Source: Pseudomonadota bacterium (GTDB lineage Bacteria; Pseudomonadota; Gammaproteobacteria; Pseudomonadales; Pseudohongiellaceae). From it: a stretch of 64,000 bases of DNA. This document shows, piece by piece, positions 9,994 through 20,299 of this stretch. Below the pieces are notes generated by a model. The model searched no databases and was not told the origin of the DNA. It saw nothing but the letters and a program-made list of their open reading frames with translations. The position numbers and the translations under genes are program-made. The number at the start of each line of letters is the position of its first letter. Positions within the stretch are counted from its first letter, which is position 1. The stretch spans positions 41,507 to 105,506 of the forward strand of contig JAQBSZ010000012.1 of assembly GCA_027623555.1 (NCBI GenBank), read 5' to 3'.

Positions 9994-11175
9994 ATGGAAA
10001 CTCAACATCGGGAAGACTCTCTTCGACACCTCGAAGATTATCTTCGACTTTTTCACTGTCGTGAGCTTCCTGTCGCGCGGTTTTCAGCGCTGCTTTCGCA
10101 ATTTGGAAACCTGACAAGAATCCGCTCGCATTCAACACTGGAGATGGCCGATTGGGGGCTCACTCCGGAGCAAGTGCGCGTTCTCGCAGAGCCTAAATAT
10201 GCAAAAGATGTCGCTAATTTCGTCGATAGAGACCTGAACTGGCGAGAAACTGCGACTAATTCTATAGTTTGCTACGAAGATAACGCCTATCCTGAACTCT
10301 TGCGGCAGACTGCAGGTGCCCCTGCATTGCTGTATGTCAGAGGCCGCATTAAGAGTCTTACCGAGCCATTGTTCGCAATTGTTGGTAGTCGCAAATCGAG
10401 CAGCTACGGGCTTCGTATTGCTTACTGGATGGCACACGAGCTGGGCAGAATTGGTCTTGGAATCTGTAGCGGTCTGGCGAAAGGCATTGATGCTCAGTCC
10501 CACGCAGGAGCATTGGCAGCGGATGCCGGGACAATCGCTGTCATGGGAACGGGGGCAGATATTATTTATCCTGCTGCCAATCGCCAGCTGGCCGAGCGCA
10601 TTCTGCAAAATGGCGCCCTGGTTACGGAATTCCCATTAGGCACCCAGCCATTGCCCGCACACTTTCCCCAGCGCAATCGCATCATCAGTGGTCTTAGTTC
10701 AGGCGTGCTGGTCGTTGAAGCGACCACGCGAAGCGGCTCGTTGATAACCGCCAGACTGGCTCTCGATCAAAACCGGGACGTATTCGCGATTCCAGGTGCA
10801 GTGAGCAGTCCGGTATCGAGAGGCTGCCATCAGTTAATCAAGCAAGGGGCTAAACTGGTGGAAACGCCGGAAGACATATTGGAGGAGCTCACGCTGTTGA
10901 ATCCTTCGTTACCTGCTGACTCCTCTGCAGGCTATGAGCCGCTTTGTGATCCTCCACTTGAGAAGGCAATTGGGAACAACGCACAACGTCGGCTTATTCT
11001 CAAGGCCCTGCAAGCTGAGAGTTGTCTGTTGGAGACACTGCTTGAGCGCACAGGTTTGGACTTGCAGCCATTAAATAATGAACTGGTACAGCTGGAAGTT
11101 GAAGGGCACATCGAATCGATTGGCGGCCGATATGCAAGGGTGTTTCAGACGCCCTTGCATAGGGTGACAGACTGA
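9994..11175 (+). CDS. dprA: DNA-processing protein DprA (Smf)
   Basis: The 393-residue protein has a helical N-terminal region, the Rossmann-like DprA core (LFAIVGSRKSSSYGLRIAYW at about 128, then GICSGLAKGIDAQSHAGAL, IAVMGTGADIIYPAANR, FPQRNRIISGLSSGVLVVEA, SGSLITARLA) and a C-terminal winged-helix domain from about residue 320. DprA binds single-stranded DNA entering during transformation and loads RecA. All core motifs are intact. It lies between the LysM gene and purE. Presence of dprA alone does not prove competence, as it is near-universal in proteobacteria. Confidence 0.95.
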   Translation: METQHREDSLRHLEDYLRLFHCRELPVARFSALLSQFGNLTRIRSHSTLEMADWGLTPEQVRVLAEPKYAKDVANFVDRDLNWRETATNSIVCYEDNAYPELLRQTAGAPALLYVRGRIKSLTEPLFAIVGSRKSSSYGLRIAYWMAHELGRIGLGICSGLAKGIDAQSHAGALAADAGTIAVMGTGADIIYPAANRQLAERILQNGALVTEFPLGTQPLPAHFPQRNRIISGLSSGVLVVEATTRSGSLITARLALDQNRDVFAIPGAVSSPVSRGCHQLIKQGAKLVETPEDILEELTLLNPSLPADSSAGYEPLCDPPLEKAIGNNAQRRLILKALQAESCLLETLLERTGLDLQPLNNELVQLEVEGHIESIGGRYARVFQTPLHRVTD

Positions 11176-11210
11176 GGTAGTTTCCCCGTTTTTATCCTGG
11201 AAGCGAAACT

Positions 11211-11714
11211 ATGAGCAAACCCTTTGTCTCTATATTAATGGGGTCAGAATCCGACCTCAAAATCATGCAGGAAGCGGCGGATACTCTGAAGCAACTGCAG
11301 ATTGATTACGAGATCAAGATTACTTCCGCCCATAGAACTCCAACTGCCACTCAACAGTTCATTAGCGATGCCGAGTCTCGGGGTTGCCAGATCTTTATTG
11401 CAGGAGCCGGGCTCGCTGCACACCTTGCCGGCGCGACGGCGGCTCATACCACTAAACCCGTTATCGGCGTTCCTATCGATGCTGGCCCATTAAATGGACT
11501 TGATGCCTTGCTATCTACGGTGCAGATGCCCGGGGGCATTCCGGTTGCAACAGTGGCTATCGGCAAGGCCGGCGCCAGGAATGCAGCCTACCTCGCCGCG
11601 CAAATTTTAGCCCTGGCAGACAGTGAACTGGCTGAACGAGTTTGCGCCGAACGGAAAGCGAACGCTGAGAAAGTTCAAGCACAGGATAAGGCTCTTCAGG
11701 CCAGACAACAGTAA
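11211..11714 (+). CDS. purE: N5-carboxyaminoimidazole ribonucleotide mutase PurE
   Basis: This 167-residue protein is class I PurE, catalysing N5-CAIR to CAIR in purine synthesis. The phosphate-binding [17 protein letters not shown], the SAHRTP motif and the [17 protein letters not shown] and GVPI segments are all present, and the length is standard. Its usual partner purK is not adjacent; tsaC follows after 31 bases instead. This placement between dprA and tsaC is a slight variation on the usual dprA-tsaC neighbourhood. Confidence 0.97.
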   Translation: MSKPFVSILMGSESDLKIMQEAADTLKQLQIDYEIKITSAHRTPTATQQFISDAESRGCQIFIAGAGLAAHLAGATAAHTTKPVIGVPIDAGPLNGLDALLSTVQMPGGIPVATVAIGKAGARNAAYLAAQILALADSELAERVCAERKANAEKVQAQDKALQARQQ

Positions 11715-11745
11715 ATCCCCATTTCAGCTCAGAAGATTTATCCCT

Positions 11746-13247
<1,502 letters not shown>

Positions 13248-13375
13248 AGCAAGCAGGAATGAACAAACAGGGCCGAACAAAACAAGTCTCTCTATGCTAG
13301 TAAATTGTGGGTAATTCGTTACCCGCAACAGAACGCTGAAGAGAGCAGCACACCAGCTATAGGAACGAATGAAAC

Positions 13376-14188
13376 ATGTCTCTCTATGCCGTCGTGGGTA
13401 ACCCTGTTGCCCACAGCAAATCACCCCGGATTCACCAGATGTTCGCCGAGCAAACCGGACAGGATCTGGAATACGTGGCGATTACTGTAGAATCCAGTGG
13501 CTTCAACGCCTTTGTGCATAAGTTTTTCGATGATGGCGGCCAGGGTCTGAACGTAACGGTGCCATTTAAGGAGGCGGCTTACGAACTCGCGGACCAGCAT
13601 GCCCCGCGTGCTGCGCTGGCGAAATCGGTTAATACGCTGTTTCTGGATGGCAGTGGTGTACTCTGTGGAGACAATACCGACGGCCTGGGACTGACGAGAG
13701 ACATTCAGGAGAATAACGGTTTCTCGATTCAGGATAAGCGCGTGCTTATGCTCGGAGCAGGTGGTGCAGTGCGGGGTGTGCTCGCCGAGCTTATCAATCA
13801 CCAACCGCAGTCAATCAAGTTGCTTAACAGAACACTGTCCAGAGCAGAGACTCTGGTGGGAGAGTTTGCGACACACTTCACTCTAGAAGTTCAAAACTAC
13901 GATGATTTTTCTGACAGCAGTTTTGACCTGATCATCAATGGAACCACATTGAGCCTGTCCGGTGAGTTACCTGCCCTGGATCCTCGAACGCTAGCCGACG
14001 GATGTTGTTGTTACGATATGATGTATGGCGATGAAGATACGGTATTTGTTACCTGGGCAAAAGACAACGGTGCGGCATTGGCGCTTGACGGTTTGGGAAT
14101 GTTGGTTGAGCAGGCCGCTGAATCATTTGCAATCTGGCGCGGCGTGCATCCGCAAACAGCGCCCGTCATCAAAGCACTTCGACACTGA
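13376..14188 (+). CDS. aroE: shikimate dehydrogenase (NADP+)
   Basis: The 270-residue enzyme reduces 3-dehydroshikimate to shikimate in aromatic amino acid synthesis. The substrate-binding N-terminus SLYAVVGNPVAHSKSPRIHQ, the catalytic Lys in NVTVPFKEAAYELAD, the NTDGLG motif with the catalytic Asp, and the Rossmann loop LMLGAGGAVRGV are all intact. It is the last gene of the plus-strand block that starts with the LysM gene; nearly 500 bases without a clear gene follow. Confidence 0.97.
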   Translation: MSLYAVVGNPVAHSKSPRIHQMFAEQTGQDLEYVAITVESSGFNAFVHKFFDDGGQGLNVTVPFKEAAYELADQHAPRAALAKSVNTLFLDGSGVLCGDNTDGLGLTRDIQENNGFSIQDKRVLMLGAGGAVRGVLAELINHQPQSIKLLNRTLSRAETLVGEFATHFTLEVQNYDDFSDSSFDLIINGTTLSLSGELPALDPRTLADGCCCYDMMYGDEDTVFVTWAKDNGAALALDGLGMLVEQAAESFAIWRGVHPQTAPVIKALRH

Positions 14189-14567
14189 GATATCCCCAGA
14201 AAATGTCGAATTAACCCATTGGGATAGCTTGTCTTGAGCGATTTCTGCAGGCTTGGAAGGTGTAGGAACCGTTGAATTTCAACTACTCGAGCCAGGGGGT
14301 GCTGTTGTTTGCGAACAATCAGGACTGCAGGTCCGTGAGCAAATAATACCGCAGCGCCTGGCGGCTGGCCTGGATAAGTCGCCTCATCGCCCACAGCAAC
14401 GGGGATATTCCCTACTCACGGGCCCTTGGCCAAGATTGCTCAGAGGCTCCCTAGTGGTAAAAATTTTTGGGGATATCTCAGACTTCGACATCCTTGATTC
14501 TCCACGACACTTGCTGAATTAGAGCATTGCAGTAACGTGTTCGCGCAGACTTGAAGCGGGCACCGTC

Positions 14568-14589
14568 GAAAATTCATTAATGAATTTTC
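14568..14589. repeat. perfect 22-bp palindrome
   Basis: The sequence GAAAATTCATT is followed immediately by its exact reverse complement with no spacer. It lies 42 bases from the terminator stem and just beyond the 3' end of the minus-strand oxidase operon. With no loop and no T-run it is a poor terminator; it could be a protein-binding site or a secondary mRNA-end structure. Confidence 0.5.
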
Positions 14590-14630
14590 CGGACAAAAAG
14601 AACAATAAGAAACATAAAGGACAGCAATAA

Positions 14631-14665
14631 AAAAAGGCTATAGCCCGCAAGCTATAGCCTTTTTG
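14631..14665. terminator. bidirectional rho-independent terminator
   Basis: A perfect 10-bp stem (AGGCTATAGC / GCTATAGCCT) with a 6-base loop is flanked by an A-run on the left and TTTT on the right. It therefore works on both strands. It ends the minus-strand oxidase operon, whose last stop is at 14681, and would also stop transcription coming from aroE. Confidence 0.9.
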
Positions 14666-14680
14666 ATCTAGCAAAGAAGC

Positions 14681-15055
14681 CTAGTGTGCTTCTTCCTCAC
14701 CATGGAGATCGTCCGGACTGAGCGCAACCGCGTTGCGGTCATGCCCCCTGTACTGGAATCGAGTCTCTTCCGTATAGCGACCCTCGATGGCCATGAAACC
14801 GATAAACAGCAATAGCACGGTCGGCGGCCCGAGTATGGTGAACACCAACGCCATGCGCTCCCATACGGCGTGCATGAAAATGGCGACAATAAATCCAGCC
14901 TTCAGCAGCATGAAAAGGATGACCAGGGTCCAGCGCATGGCGCCCTGTACATCGAAAATATCCACCGCGTAAGAGAAACCGCTGAGTACGAACAGCAGTA
15001 TCCAGATTTTGTAGTAAATCCCAAGAGGATGTTGTTGACCTGCTTCAGATGACAT
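14681..15055 (-). CDS. cytochrome c oxidase subunit IV family protein
   Basis: This 124-residue protein has three hydrophobic segments (about residues 13-30, 38-60 and 69-90: YKIWILLFVLSGFSYAVDIF, LVILFMLLKAGFIVAIFMH, LVFTILGPPTVLLLFIGFMA), as in the small prokaryotic COX4/CtaF family that accompanies bacterial aa3 and caa3 oxidases. It is the last gene of the operon, 12 bases after the subunit III gene. The C-terminus is charged and cytoplasmic-looking. Its role is structural or in assembly; it carries no cofactor ligand. Confidence 0.8.
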   Translation of the reverse strand: MSSEAGQQHPLGIYYKIWILLFVLSGFSYAVDIFDVQGAMRWTLVILFMLLKAGFIVAIFMHAVWERMALVFTILGPPTVLLLFIGFMAIEGRYTEETRFQYRGHDRNAVALSPDDLHGEEEAH

Positions 15056-15067
15056 CGCTGTCCCCTC

Positions 15068-15748
15068 TTACAATAAATAGAAAAATGCGAAAATGAATAC
15101 CCAGACCAGATCAACAAAGTGCCAGTAAAGACCGGCGATTTCGATTATCTCGAATCCCTTGTTGTCGTAGTGACCCCGTTTCACCCGGAACGCCACCCAC
15201 ATCAGGTAAATTACTCCGGCCGAAACGTGTAGCCCGTGGAAGCCTGTAATCATGAAGAAGACTGACCCGAACTGAGGGGCACCGAACGGGTTACCCCAGG
15301 GGCGGATGCCCTCGTCAACGATCAGCTTGGTCCACTCGAACGCCTGCATGCTAACGAATGTGGCACCAAACGCTGCCGTGGCACAAATTAACCAGAAGGC
15401 CTTTTTCTTGTCCCTGCGATAGCCCATGTTCACCGCGAGTGCCATGGTCCCGGAACTGGTAATCAGCACCATCGTCATAATGGCGATCAATATCAGCGGT
15501 ATTGGATCGCCGCCGAAGGAGAGGGCAAAGATTTCACTCTGCGGTGGCCAGGGCTGGGTAGTGGTAATTCGTACGTTCAGGTAACTAATAAGAAAGCACG
15601 AGAAGATAAACGTATCTGATACCAGAAAGATCCACATCATGGCCTTACCCCAAGGCACATGATACGCCTGCTTGTCGGCGCTCCAGTCGTCGACTAAACC
15701 AGGCACCCCGTCATGGGAGACCATTTCATTTGCGGTTGCTTCACTCAT
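15068..15748 (-). CDS. ctaE: cytochrome c oxidase subunit III
   Basis: A 226-residue membrane protein with the subunit III features: KAMMWIFLVSDTFIFSCFLI, a central FEWTKLIVDEGIRPWGNPFG, and the highly typical FFMITGFHGLHVSAGVIYLMW followed by the C-terminal YWHFVDLVWVFIFAFFYLL. It has five or six transmembrane helices in place of the mitochondrial seven. Subunit III stabilises the oxidase and binds lipid near the proton entry path. It is second to last in the operon, and a distinct, shorter subunit III-like gene precedes it. Confidence 0.93.
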   Translation of the reverse strand: MSEATANEMVSHDGVPGLVDDWSADKQAYHVPWGKAMMWIFLVSDTFIFSCFLISYLNVRITTTQPWPPQSEIFALSFGGDPIPLILIAIMTMVLITSSGTMALAVNMGYRRDKKKAFWLICATAAFGATFVSMQAFEWTKLIVDEGIRPWGNPFGAPQFGSVFFMITGFHGLHVSAGVIYLMWVAFRVKRGHYDNKGFEIIEIAGLYWHFVDLVWVFIFAFFYLL

Positions 15749-15787
15749 CCTTTTTTCCCGTTCAATGTTTAAGCGTCAGCCTTTGAT

Positions 15788-16402
15788 TTATGTGTTAGAT
15801 AAAATTGCAAACAGTACCAGCCAGACTACCAGCAGGAAGTGCCAGTAGAGCGTACAAAGCTCGATACTTAGTTTAATTTCTTGCGGTTCGCTACCGGAGA
15901 CCAGGCGAATGGAACTCTTGCTCCAGACCCATAAGCCGCCAAGCAGGTGGATTCCATGGACTCCTGTCAGCAGATAATAGAAGGAGTTTGCGGGGTTGGA
16001 TGTCATGTAAAATCCGGCGTCCTGCAGATTCCCCCAGGTAACGAGTTGTCCAACAATAAACAGAATCGCCAACACACCACCGCCAATAAAGGCAGTCTTG
16101 ATGTTACGGGGCGAGTCGCTATTGGCAATAGTGCGCGCCCACTGGAACAGGATGCTGCTAGCAACCAATAGTCCAGTATTGAACCACAGTTGTGCTGGCT
16201 CAGTCAGAGGTTGCCAGTCCGGCAATTCCATGCGGATGAAATAGCTGACGGTGAATAATGAAAATACCACCGTCGCCACCACCAGGAAAAATGACAGGGC
16301 TACTTTTTCCGGAGAGGTGTCGAAGGCACCCTCCGGTTTTAGCCCGCCTATAATTCCCTTACGTTCCCAGGATTTGTTCGTTATGTTTTTAAAGAAACTC
16401 AT
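15788..16402 (-). CDS. second cytochrome c oxidase subunit III-like protein
   Basis: This 204-residue protein has about five membrane segments and the subunit III signatures LLTGVHGIHLLGGLWVW and LYWHFLLVVWLVLFAIL at the C-terminus. It differs clearly from the neighbouring 226-residue subunit III (the N-terminus SFFKNITNKSWERKGIIGGL and interior share little). Its ATG at 16402 overlaps the ctaD stop by 4 bases, so it is tightly coupled to subunit I. Two subunit III-like genes in one operon may be a split of roles or an old duplication. The family call is firm; the specific function is not. Confidence 0.85.
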   Translation of the reverse strand: MSFFKNITNKSWERKGIIGGLKPEGAFDTSPEKVALSFFLVVATVVFSLFTVSYFIRMELPDWQPLTEPAQLWFNTGLLVASSILFQWARTIANSDSPRNIKTAFIGGGVLAILFIVGQLVTWGNLQDAGFYMTSNPANSFYYLLTGVHGIHLLGGLWVWSKSSIRLVSGSEPQEIKLSIELCTLYWHFLLVVWLVLFAILSNT

Positions 16403-18189
16403 ACGTTAGCCAACGAGTCGTCCTGATCCGGGTTGAAATGCTCTTCCTGAACCGTTGGTTCTTCACTCTCAGGAGTATTCTGCGGAATGAAGTCCTCGTG
16501 GGCACCAGGCACGCTGTAGTCATAAGCCCATCGATAAACTGTGGGCAGACTATCGCCCCAGTTTCCGTGCACAGGTGGAGTCTCAGGTGTTTGCCATTCC
16601 AATGATGCCGCCCCCCAGGGGTTCGGGCCGGCCTTCTCGCCAAAACGCAGGCTCCAGATTATGTTGAAGAAGAACAACAACTGGGAAACCCCGACGATTA
16701 GCGCCGCCACCGTGATCGCAGCATTCAGGTCCTGAGCCGACTGTGGAATAAAATCGGTGGTACCCAACGCGTAGTAGCGTCGTGGCACGCCGAGGAATCC
16801 CAGGTAGTGCATCGGTAAATAGATTGCATACGTGCCAAGGAAGGTTAACCAGAAATGCAGTTTGGCTATTCCCTCGTGATACATCCTTCCCGACATCTTC
16901 GGGTACCAGTGATAGATCGCGGCAAACACAACGAGTACCGGGGACACACCCATTACCATGTGGAAATGAGCAACAACGAAATAAGTGTCGGACAGCGGCA
17001 GGTCGATAACCACATTGCCGAGGAACAGCCCGGTTAACCCACCATGAATAAAGGTAAAGATGAAACCGATGGCAAAATACATCGGCACATTCATACGAAT
17101 ATCACCTTCCCATAGTGTCAATACCCAGTTATACACTTTCAGTGCCGTCGGTACGGCGATAATCAAGGTAGTGGTTGCAAAGAAGAAGCCGAAATAAGGG
17201 TTCATGCCACTCACGTACATATGGTGCGCCCATACAATGAAGCTCAAGCCGCCGATGGCGATGATTGCCCACACCATCATGCGATAACCGAAAATGTTTT
17301 TCCGGGCGTGGCAGCTCAGCACATCAGAAACCAGGCCGAATGCTGGCAGGGCAACGATATACACCTCCGGGTGACCGAAGAACCAGAACAGGTGCTGGAA
17401 CAGGATTGGGCTGCCGCCGTCGTAATCCATAGCCTGTCCAGATTCGATGATTGCCGGCATGAAGAAACTGGTACCCAGCAGGGTATCAAATAACATCATA
17501 ACCGCTGCCACCAGGAGGGCCGGGAATGCAAACAGGCCGAGAATGGTTGCAACAAAAATGCCCCAAACACTGAGAGGTAGACGCATCATGGTCATACCAC
17601 GGCAACGATATTGCAAAACGGTGACAACGTAGTTCAGTCCGCCCATCGTGAAGGCAACGATGAAGACCGCCAGGGAAACCAGCATGAGGACAAGGCCCAT
17701 GTCGTGGCCCGGAGTTCCGGCCATACTGGTTTGCGGCGGGTAGAGCGTCCACCCGGCACCAGTTGGACCACCGCCAACAAAGAAACTGGCCATCAGGATG
17801 ATTACGGATAACAGGAATACCCAGACCGAGAGCATGTTCATGAAGGGAAATACCATATCCCTGGCACCGCACATGAGTGGAATCAGGTAGTTTCCGAAGC
17901 CTCCCAGAAACAGGGCTGTCAGCAGATAGACCACCATGATCATCCCATGCATTGTTACCGCCTGGTAATAGAAGCTTGGGTCTACAAAAGAGACTGACTC
18001 AGGAAAGCCTAGCTGCAGTCGGAATAACAGCGATAGCACTAAACCGACAATGCCCGTGAAGATTGCGACGCTGCCATACTGGATGGCGATGACTTTATGA
18101 TCTTGACACCAGACGTACTTGCCCACCCATGTGTGTGGGTGGTGCATTTCCATCTCACTATCTCGATCCGCTAATGGTACGTAAGCCAT
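16399..18189 (-). CDS. ctaD: cytochrome c oxidase subunit I
   Basis: The 596-residue protein is the catalytic haem-copper subunit, with about 12 transmembrane helices. The low-spin haem ligand lies in YYQAVTMHGMIMVVY, the CuB and cross-linked Tyr motif in FWFFGHPEVYIVALP, the two CuB histidines in WAHHMYVSGM and the two haem ligands in DTYFVVAHFHMVMG, all intact. It reduces O2 to water while pumping protons. It follows the subunit II gene by 85 bases and overlaps the first subunit III gene. All catalytic ligands suggest a functional A-type caa3 oxidase. Confidence 0.97.
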   Translation of the reverse strand: MAYVPLADRDSEMEMHHPHTWVGKYVWCQDHKVIAIQYGSVAIFTGIVGLVLSLLFRLQLGFPESVSFVDPSFYYQAVTMHGMIMVVYLLTALFLGGFGNYLIPLMCGARDMVFPFMNMLSVWVFLLSVIILMASFFVGGGPTGAGWTLYPPQTSMAGTPGHDMGLVLMLVSLAVFIVAFTMGGLNYVVTVLQYRCRGMTMMRLPLSVWGIFVATILGLFAFPALLVAAVMMLFDTLLGTSFFMPAIIESGQAMDYDGGSPILFQHLFWFFGHPEVYIVALPAFGLVSDVLSCHARKNIFGYRMMVWAIIAIGGLSFIVWAHHMYVSGMNPYFGFFFATTTLIIAVPTALKVYNWVLTLWEGDIRMNVPMYFAIGFIFTFIHGGLTGLFLGNVVIDLPLSDTYFVVAHFHMVMGVSPVLVVFAAIYHWYPKMSGRMYHEGIAKLHFWLTFLGTYAIYLPMHYLGFLGVPRRYYALGTTDFIPQSAQDLNAAITVAALIVGVSQLLFFFNIIWSLRFGEKAGPNPWGAASLEWQTPETPPVHGNWGDSLPTVYRWAYDYSVPGAHEDFIPQNTPESEEPTVQEEHFNPDQDDSLANV

Positions 18190-18274
18190 TAATTCCTCCT
18201 AAGCTTGCTGACTTATGCCGGCGCTCCGGCCAATACACAGTTCTAATTTATTGATCTATTAACGCGTGCAATCG

Positions 18275-19630
18275 TTATCGCAGGGTATTGATATACGCGG
18301 CGACATCCTCAATTTCTTCCAGGTCCGCCATGGCCGTAGCCATCTGCACCATTTGTTCACCGTAGTCATCGCTGCGATGCAAGCCACGGATGCCGGCGCG
18401 GAAGTTGCTGATCTGGGTGACGAAATACCAGTCGCTCATACCTGCCAGTCTTGGCGCGTCGGTGTACCAGGTGCCATCTCCATTATCGAGGTGGCATGCC
18501 GCACAGTTGCGATCATAGATGTGTTGCCCGTTATCGACATCTCCGCTAACGGTAGTCTGGGCTGGAGTATCAGGCAGAGTTGCTATGTAGGCTGCCATGT
18601 TGCGGATCGCAGCATCGTCTGCCAGGACCTGGGCCATCGGCGCCATGGCCTGACCGTTGGTGTCGCCATCGCCACCGCGAACGCCCTCTTTAAAATACTT
18701 GAGCTGTCTTTCTGTGTACCAGGCTGCTTGACCTGCCAGTTTCGGCCCATTCATGGTCTGGATACCCTCACCTTGCGTACCATGACAGGTAGCACATAAG
18801 GCATATTGAGCCTGACCAGCTGCCACATTAGGCGCAGCCATGCTCTGGGTTTCAGCGAAAGTCGGCTGAGCGGCTAACCAGGCATCGAATTCTGCCAGCG
18901 GCTCTACCACCACCGAACCACGCATGACGAAGTGGCCAATGCCACAGAGTTCTTCACACAGGATGTCGTATGTGCCCGCTTCTGTAGGATCGAACCAGAT
19001 ATAGGATGTCAGTCCCGGGACCAGATCCATCTTCACGCGGAATTGCGCCACGGTATAGTTGTGGAGCACATCATTGGAGCGCAGCAGGGCTTTAACAGGT
19101 TGGTTCAGAGGCAGGTGCATCTCGGGGTCATTGACTACAACATCATCCTGCCCGTCGGGATCTGCAGGATTGATACCGAAGGGATTGGATTCGCTAACGA
19201 AGCCCGTATCAGCCGCACCGAGGAGGCCATCGGCACCGGGATAGCGAAACTGCCATTGCCATTGCTGAGCGAGTACTTCGTATTCAGCGGCCCCTTCAGG
19301 AACATTCACGAATTGCGCCCATACAAACAGGCCCGGTGCCAACATGGCGATTACACCGATAGTGGTAAAAATCGACAGGCCCATTTCAAGCTTGACGTTC
19401 TCTGGCTCGTAGACGGCTTTATGACCTTCTTTCTGCCGAAACTTCCAGACACAGTAGGCCATAAACAGGTTAACCAGAACGAATACGGCGCCTGTCACCC
19501 AGAACGTGATGTAAATAGTGAGATCGATGGTTCCCCAGTCTGCTGCGATGTTGGTAAACCACCATGGGCTGGCAAAATGGAAAACAACTGATCCAATTAC
19601 CAGTAGAAAGATAACGACCGCTAAAGCCAT
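18275..19630 (-). CDS. ctaC: cytochrome c oxidase subunit II with two C-terminal cytochrome c domains (caa3 type)
   Basis: The 451-residue protein begins with two membrane helices, then a CuA cupredoxin domain with ligands LHNYTVAQF and CEELCGIGHFVM (two Cys, His, Met). It then has two haem c domains: CATCHG at about residue 282 and CAACH at about 382, each followed by a Met-containing region (GQAMAPM, MVQMATAM). A single fused cytochrome c is usual in caa3 oxidases; here there are two in tandem, giving an intramolecular wire from periplasmic donors to CuA. It is the first gene of the operon. The operon contains no cox11/CtaG gene for CuB delivery. Confidence 0.96.
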   Translation of the reverse strand: MALAVVIFLLVIGSVVFHFASPWWFTNIAADWGTIDLTIYITFWVTGAVFVLVNLFMAYCVWKFRQKEGHKAVYEPENVKLEMGLSIFTTIGVIAMLAPGLFVWAQFVNVPEGAAEYEVLAQQWQWQFRYPGADGLLGAADTGFVSESNPFGINPADPDGQDDVVVNDPEMHLPLNQPVKALLRSNDVLHNYTVAQFRVKMDLVPGLTSYIWFDPTEAGTYDILCEELCGIGHFVMRGSVVVEPLAEFDAWLAAQPTFAETQSMAAPNVAAGQAQYALCATCHGTQGEGIQTMNGPKLAGQAAWYTERQLKYFKEGVRGGDGDTNGQAMAPMAQVLADDAAIRNMAAYIATLPDTPAQTTVSGDVDNGQHIYDRNCAACHLDNGDGTWYTDAPRLAGMSDWYFVTQISNFRAGIRGLHRSDDYGEQMVQMATAMADLEEIEDVAAYINTLR

Positions 19631-20299
19631 AAACCAGTATTCCTTCTATAAATTACAAACGCACTTCAACCGGCAAGACGAAACCAAAATCGTCGCACCG
19701 AATTGATAGAATTAGTTTTAATTTGTTCATTTCGTCCCAGGGATTCAGGGCAGGGCACAGACACTCGCCACGATTCTGTCAATTGAGTGGGCTTGGCGCG
19801 ACACTCAATTATTTACCTATTCCCAGTTATATCCCTAGTAATTATTTTATTCTGGACGGGGCATTTACGCCTCTTCAAACTCCAGCAAACGCACTAAGAA
19901 TTAGAAGATTTTTCACACACCTCACGCGCACCGGAATGCTATAGAAAAACGCCATTCTCCGCAAGTGATTCTGCAGGAGAAACCCGGCTAAACATGTGCT
20001 AAATCAAGCATATTTGACAGTTTCCTGTCACTGGTAAATACACTAACTAGGATACACTAACAATCGCCTGGAATATCTGTAGAATTGCCGATTAGTTAAG
20101 ACTGGCCCAGCTTGAGATTATGGGTAAAACATGGTTGAATGCGCGCGCTTCCGGGCGGCACCAGCGAGTGCTGTGAGTAGTGTGAATATTCTGAGTAGCA
20201 ATAATTGCATTTCACTCATTATTCTACCCTTTCGAGCTGGATGAGAGCCTGTTCAACAGCACACCAATACTGAATCATTGTGAACCAGAAACGATACCT
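19631..20299. other. divergent promoter region between ctaC and ctaB
   Basis: This 669-base region separates the two divergent oxidase units and must contain both promoters. It is AT-richer than the surrounding genes. The only frames (for example 19723-19944) look non-coding. A candidate plus-strand promoter at 20014-20040 is listed separately; I could not single out a convincing minus-strand promoter. No RNA gene was recognised. Confidence 0.6.
20014..20040 (+). promoter_or_regulatory. candidate sigma70 promoter toward ctaB
   Basis: A consensus -35 TTGACA at 20014-20019 is followed, 15 bases later, by TAAATA at 20035-20040 (AATACA at 17 bases is another reading). It would give a leader of about 250 bases before the ctaB start at 20300. 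The -35 is perfect, but the -10 is only moderate, so this is a suggestion. Confidence 0.35.

Larger units (their letters stand above)
14189..14680. other. intergenic region between aroE and the oxidase operon
   Basis: This 492-base stretch lies between two convergent transcription units. The only open frames are a plus-strand frame of 89 codons (14253-14522) and antisense frames to aroE; none gives a protein I recognise, none has a convincing ribosome site, and they contain runs of Pro/Gln/Arg typical of non-coding frames. The 3' end holds a perfect palindrome and a strong bidirectional terminator, described separately. I see nothing else definite in it. Confidence 0.5.

Noticed and set aside
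14253..14522. Plus-strand frame of 89 codons after aroE
   Set aside because: No family resemblance, unusual composition and no clear ribosome site.
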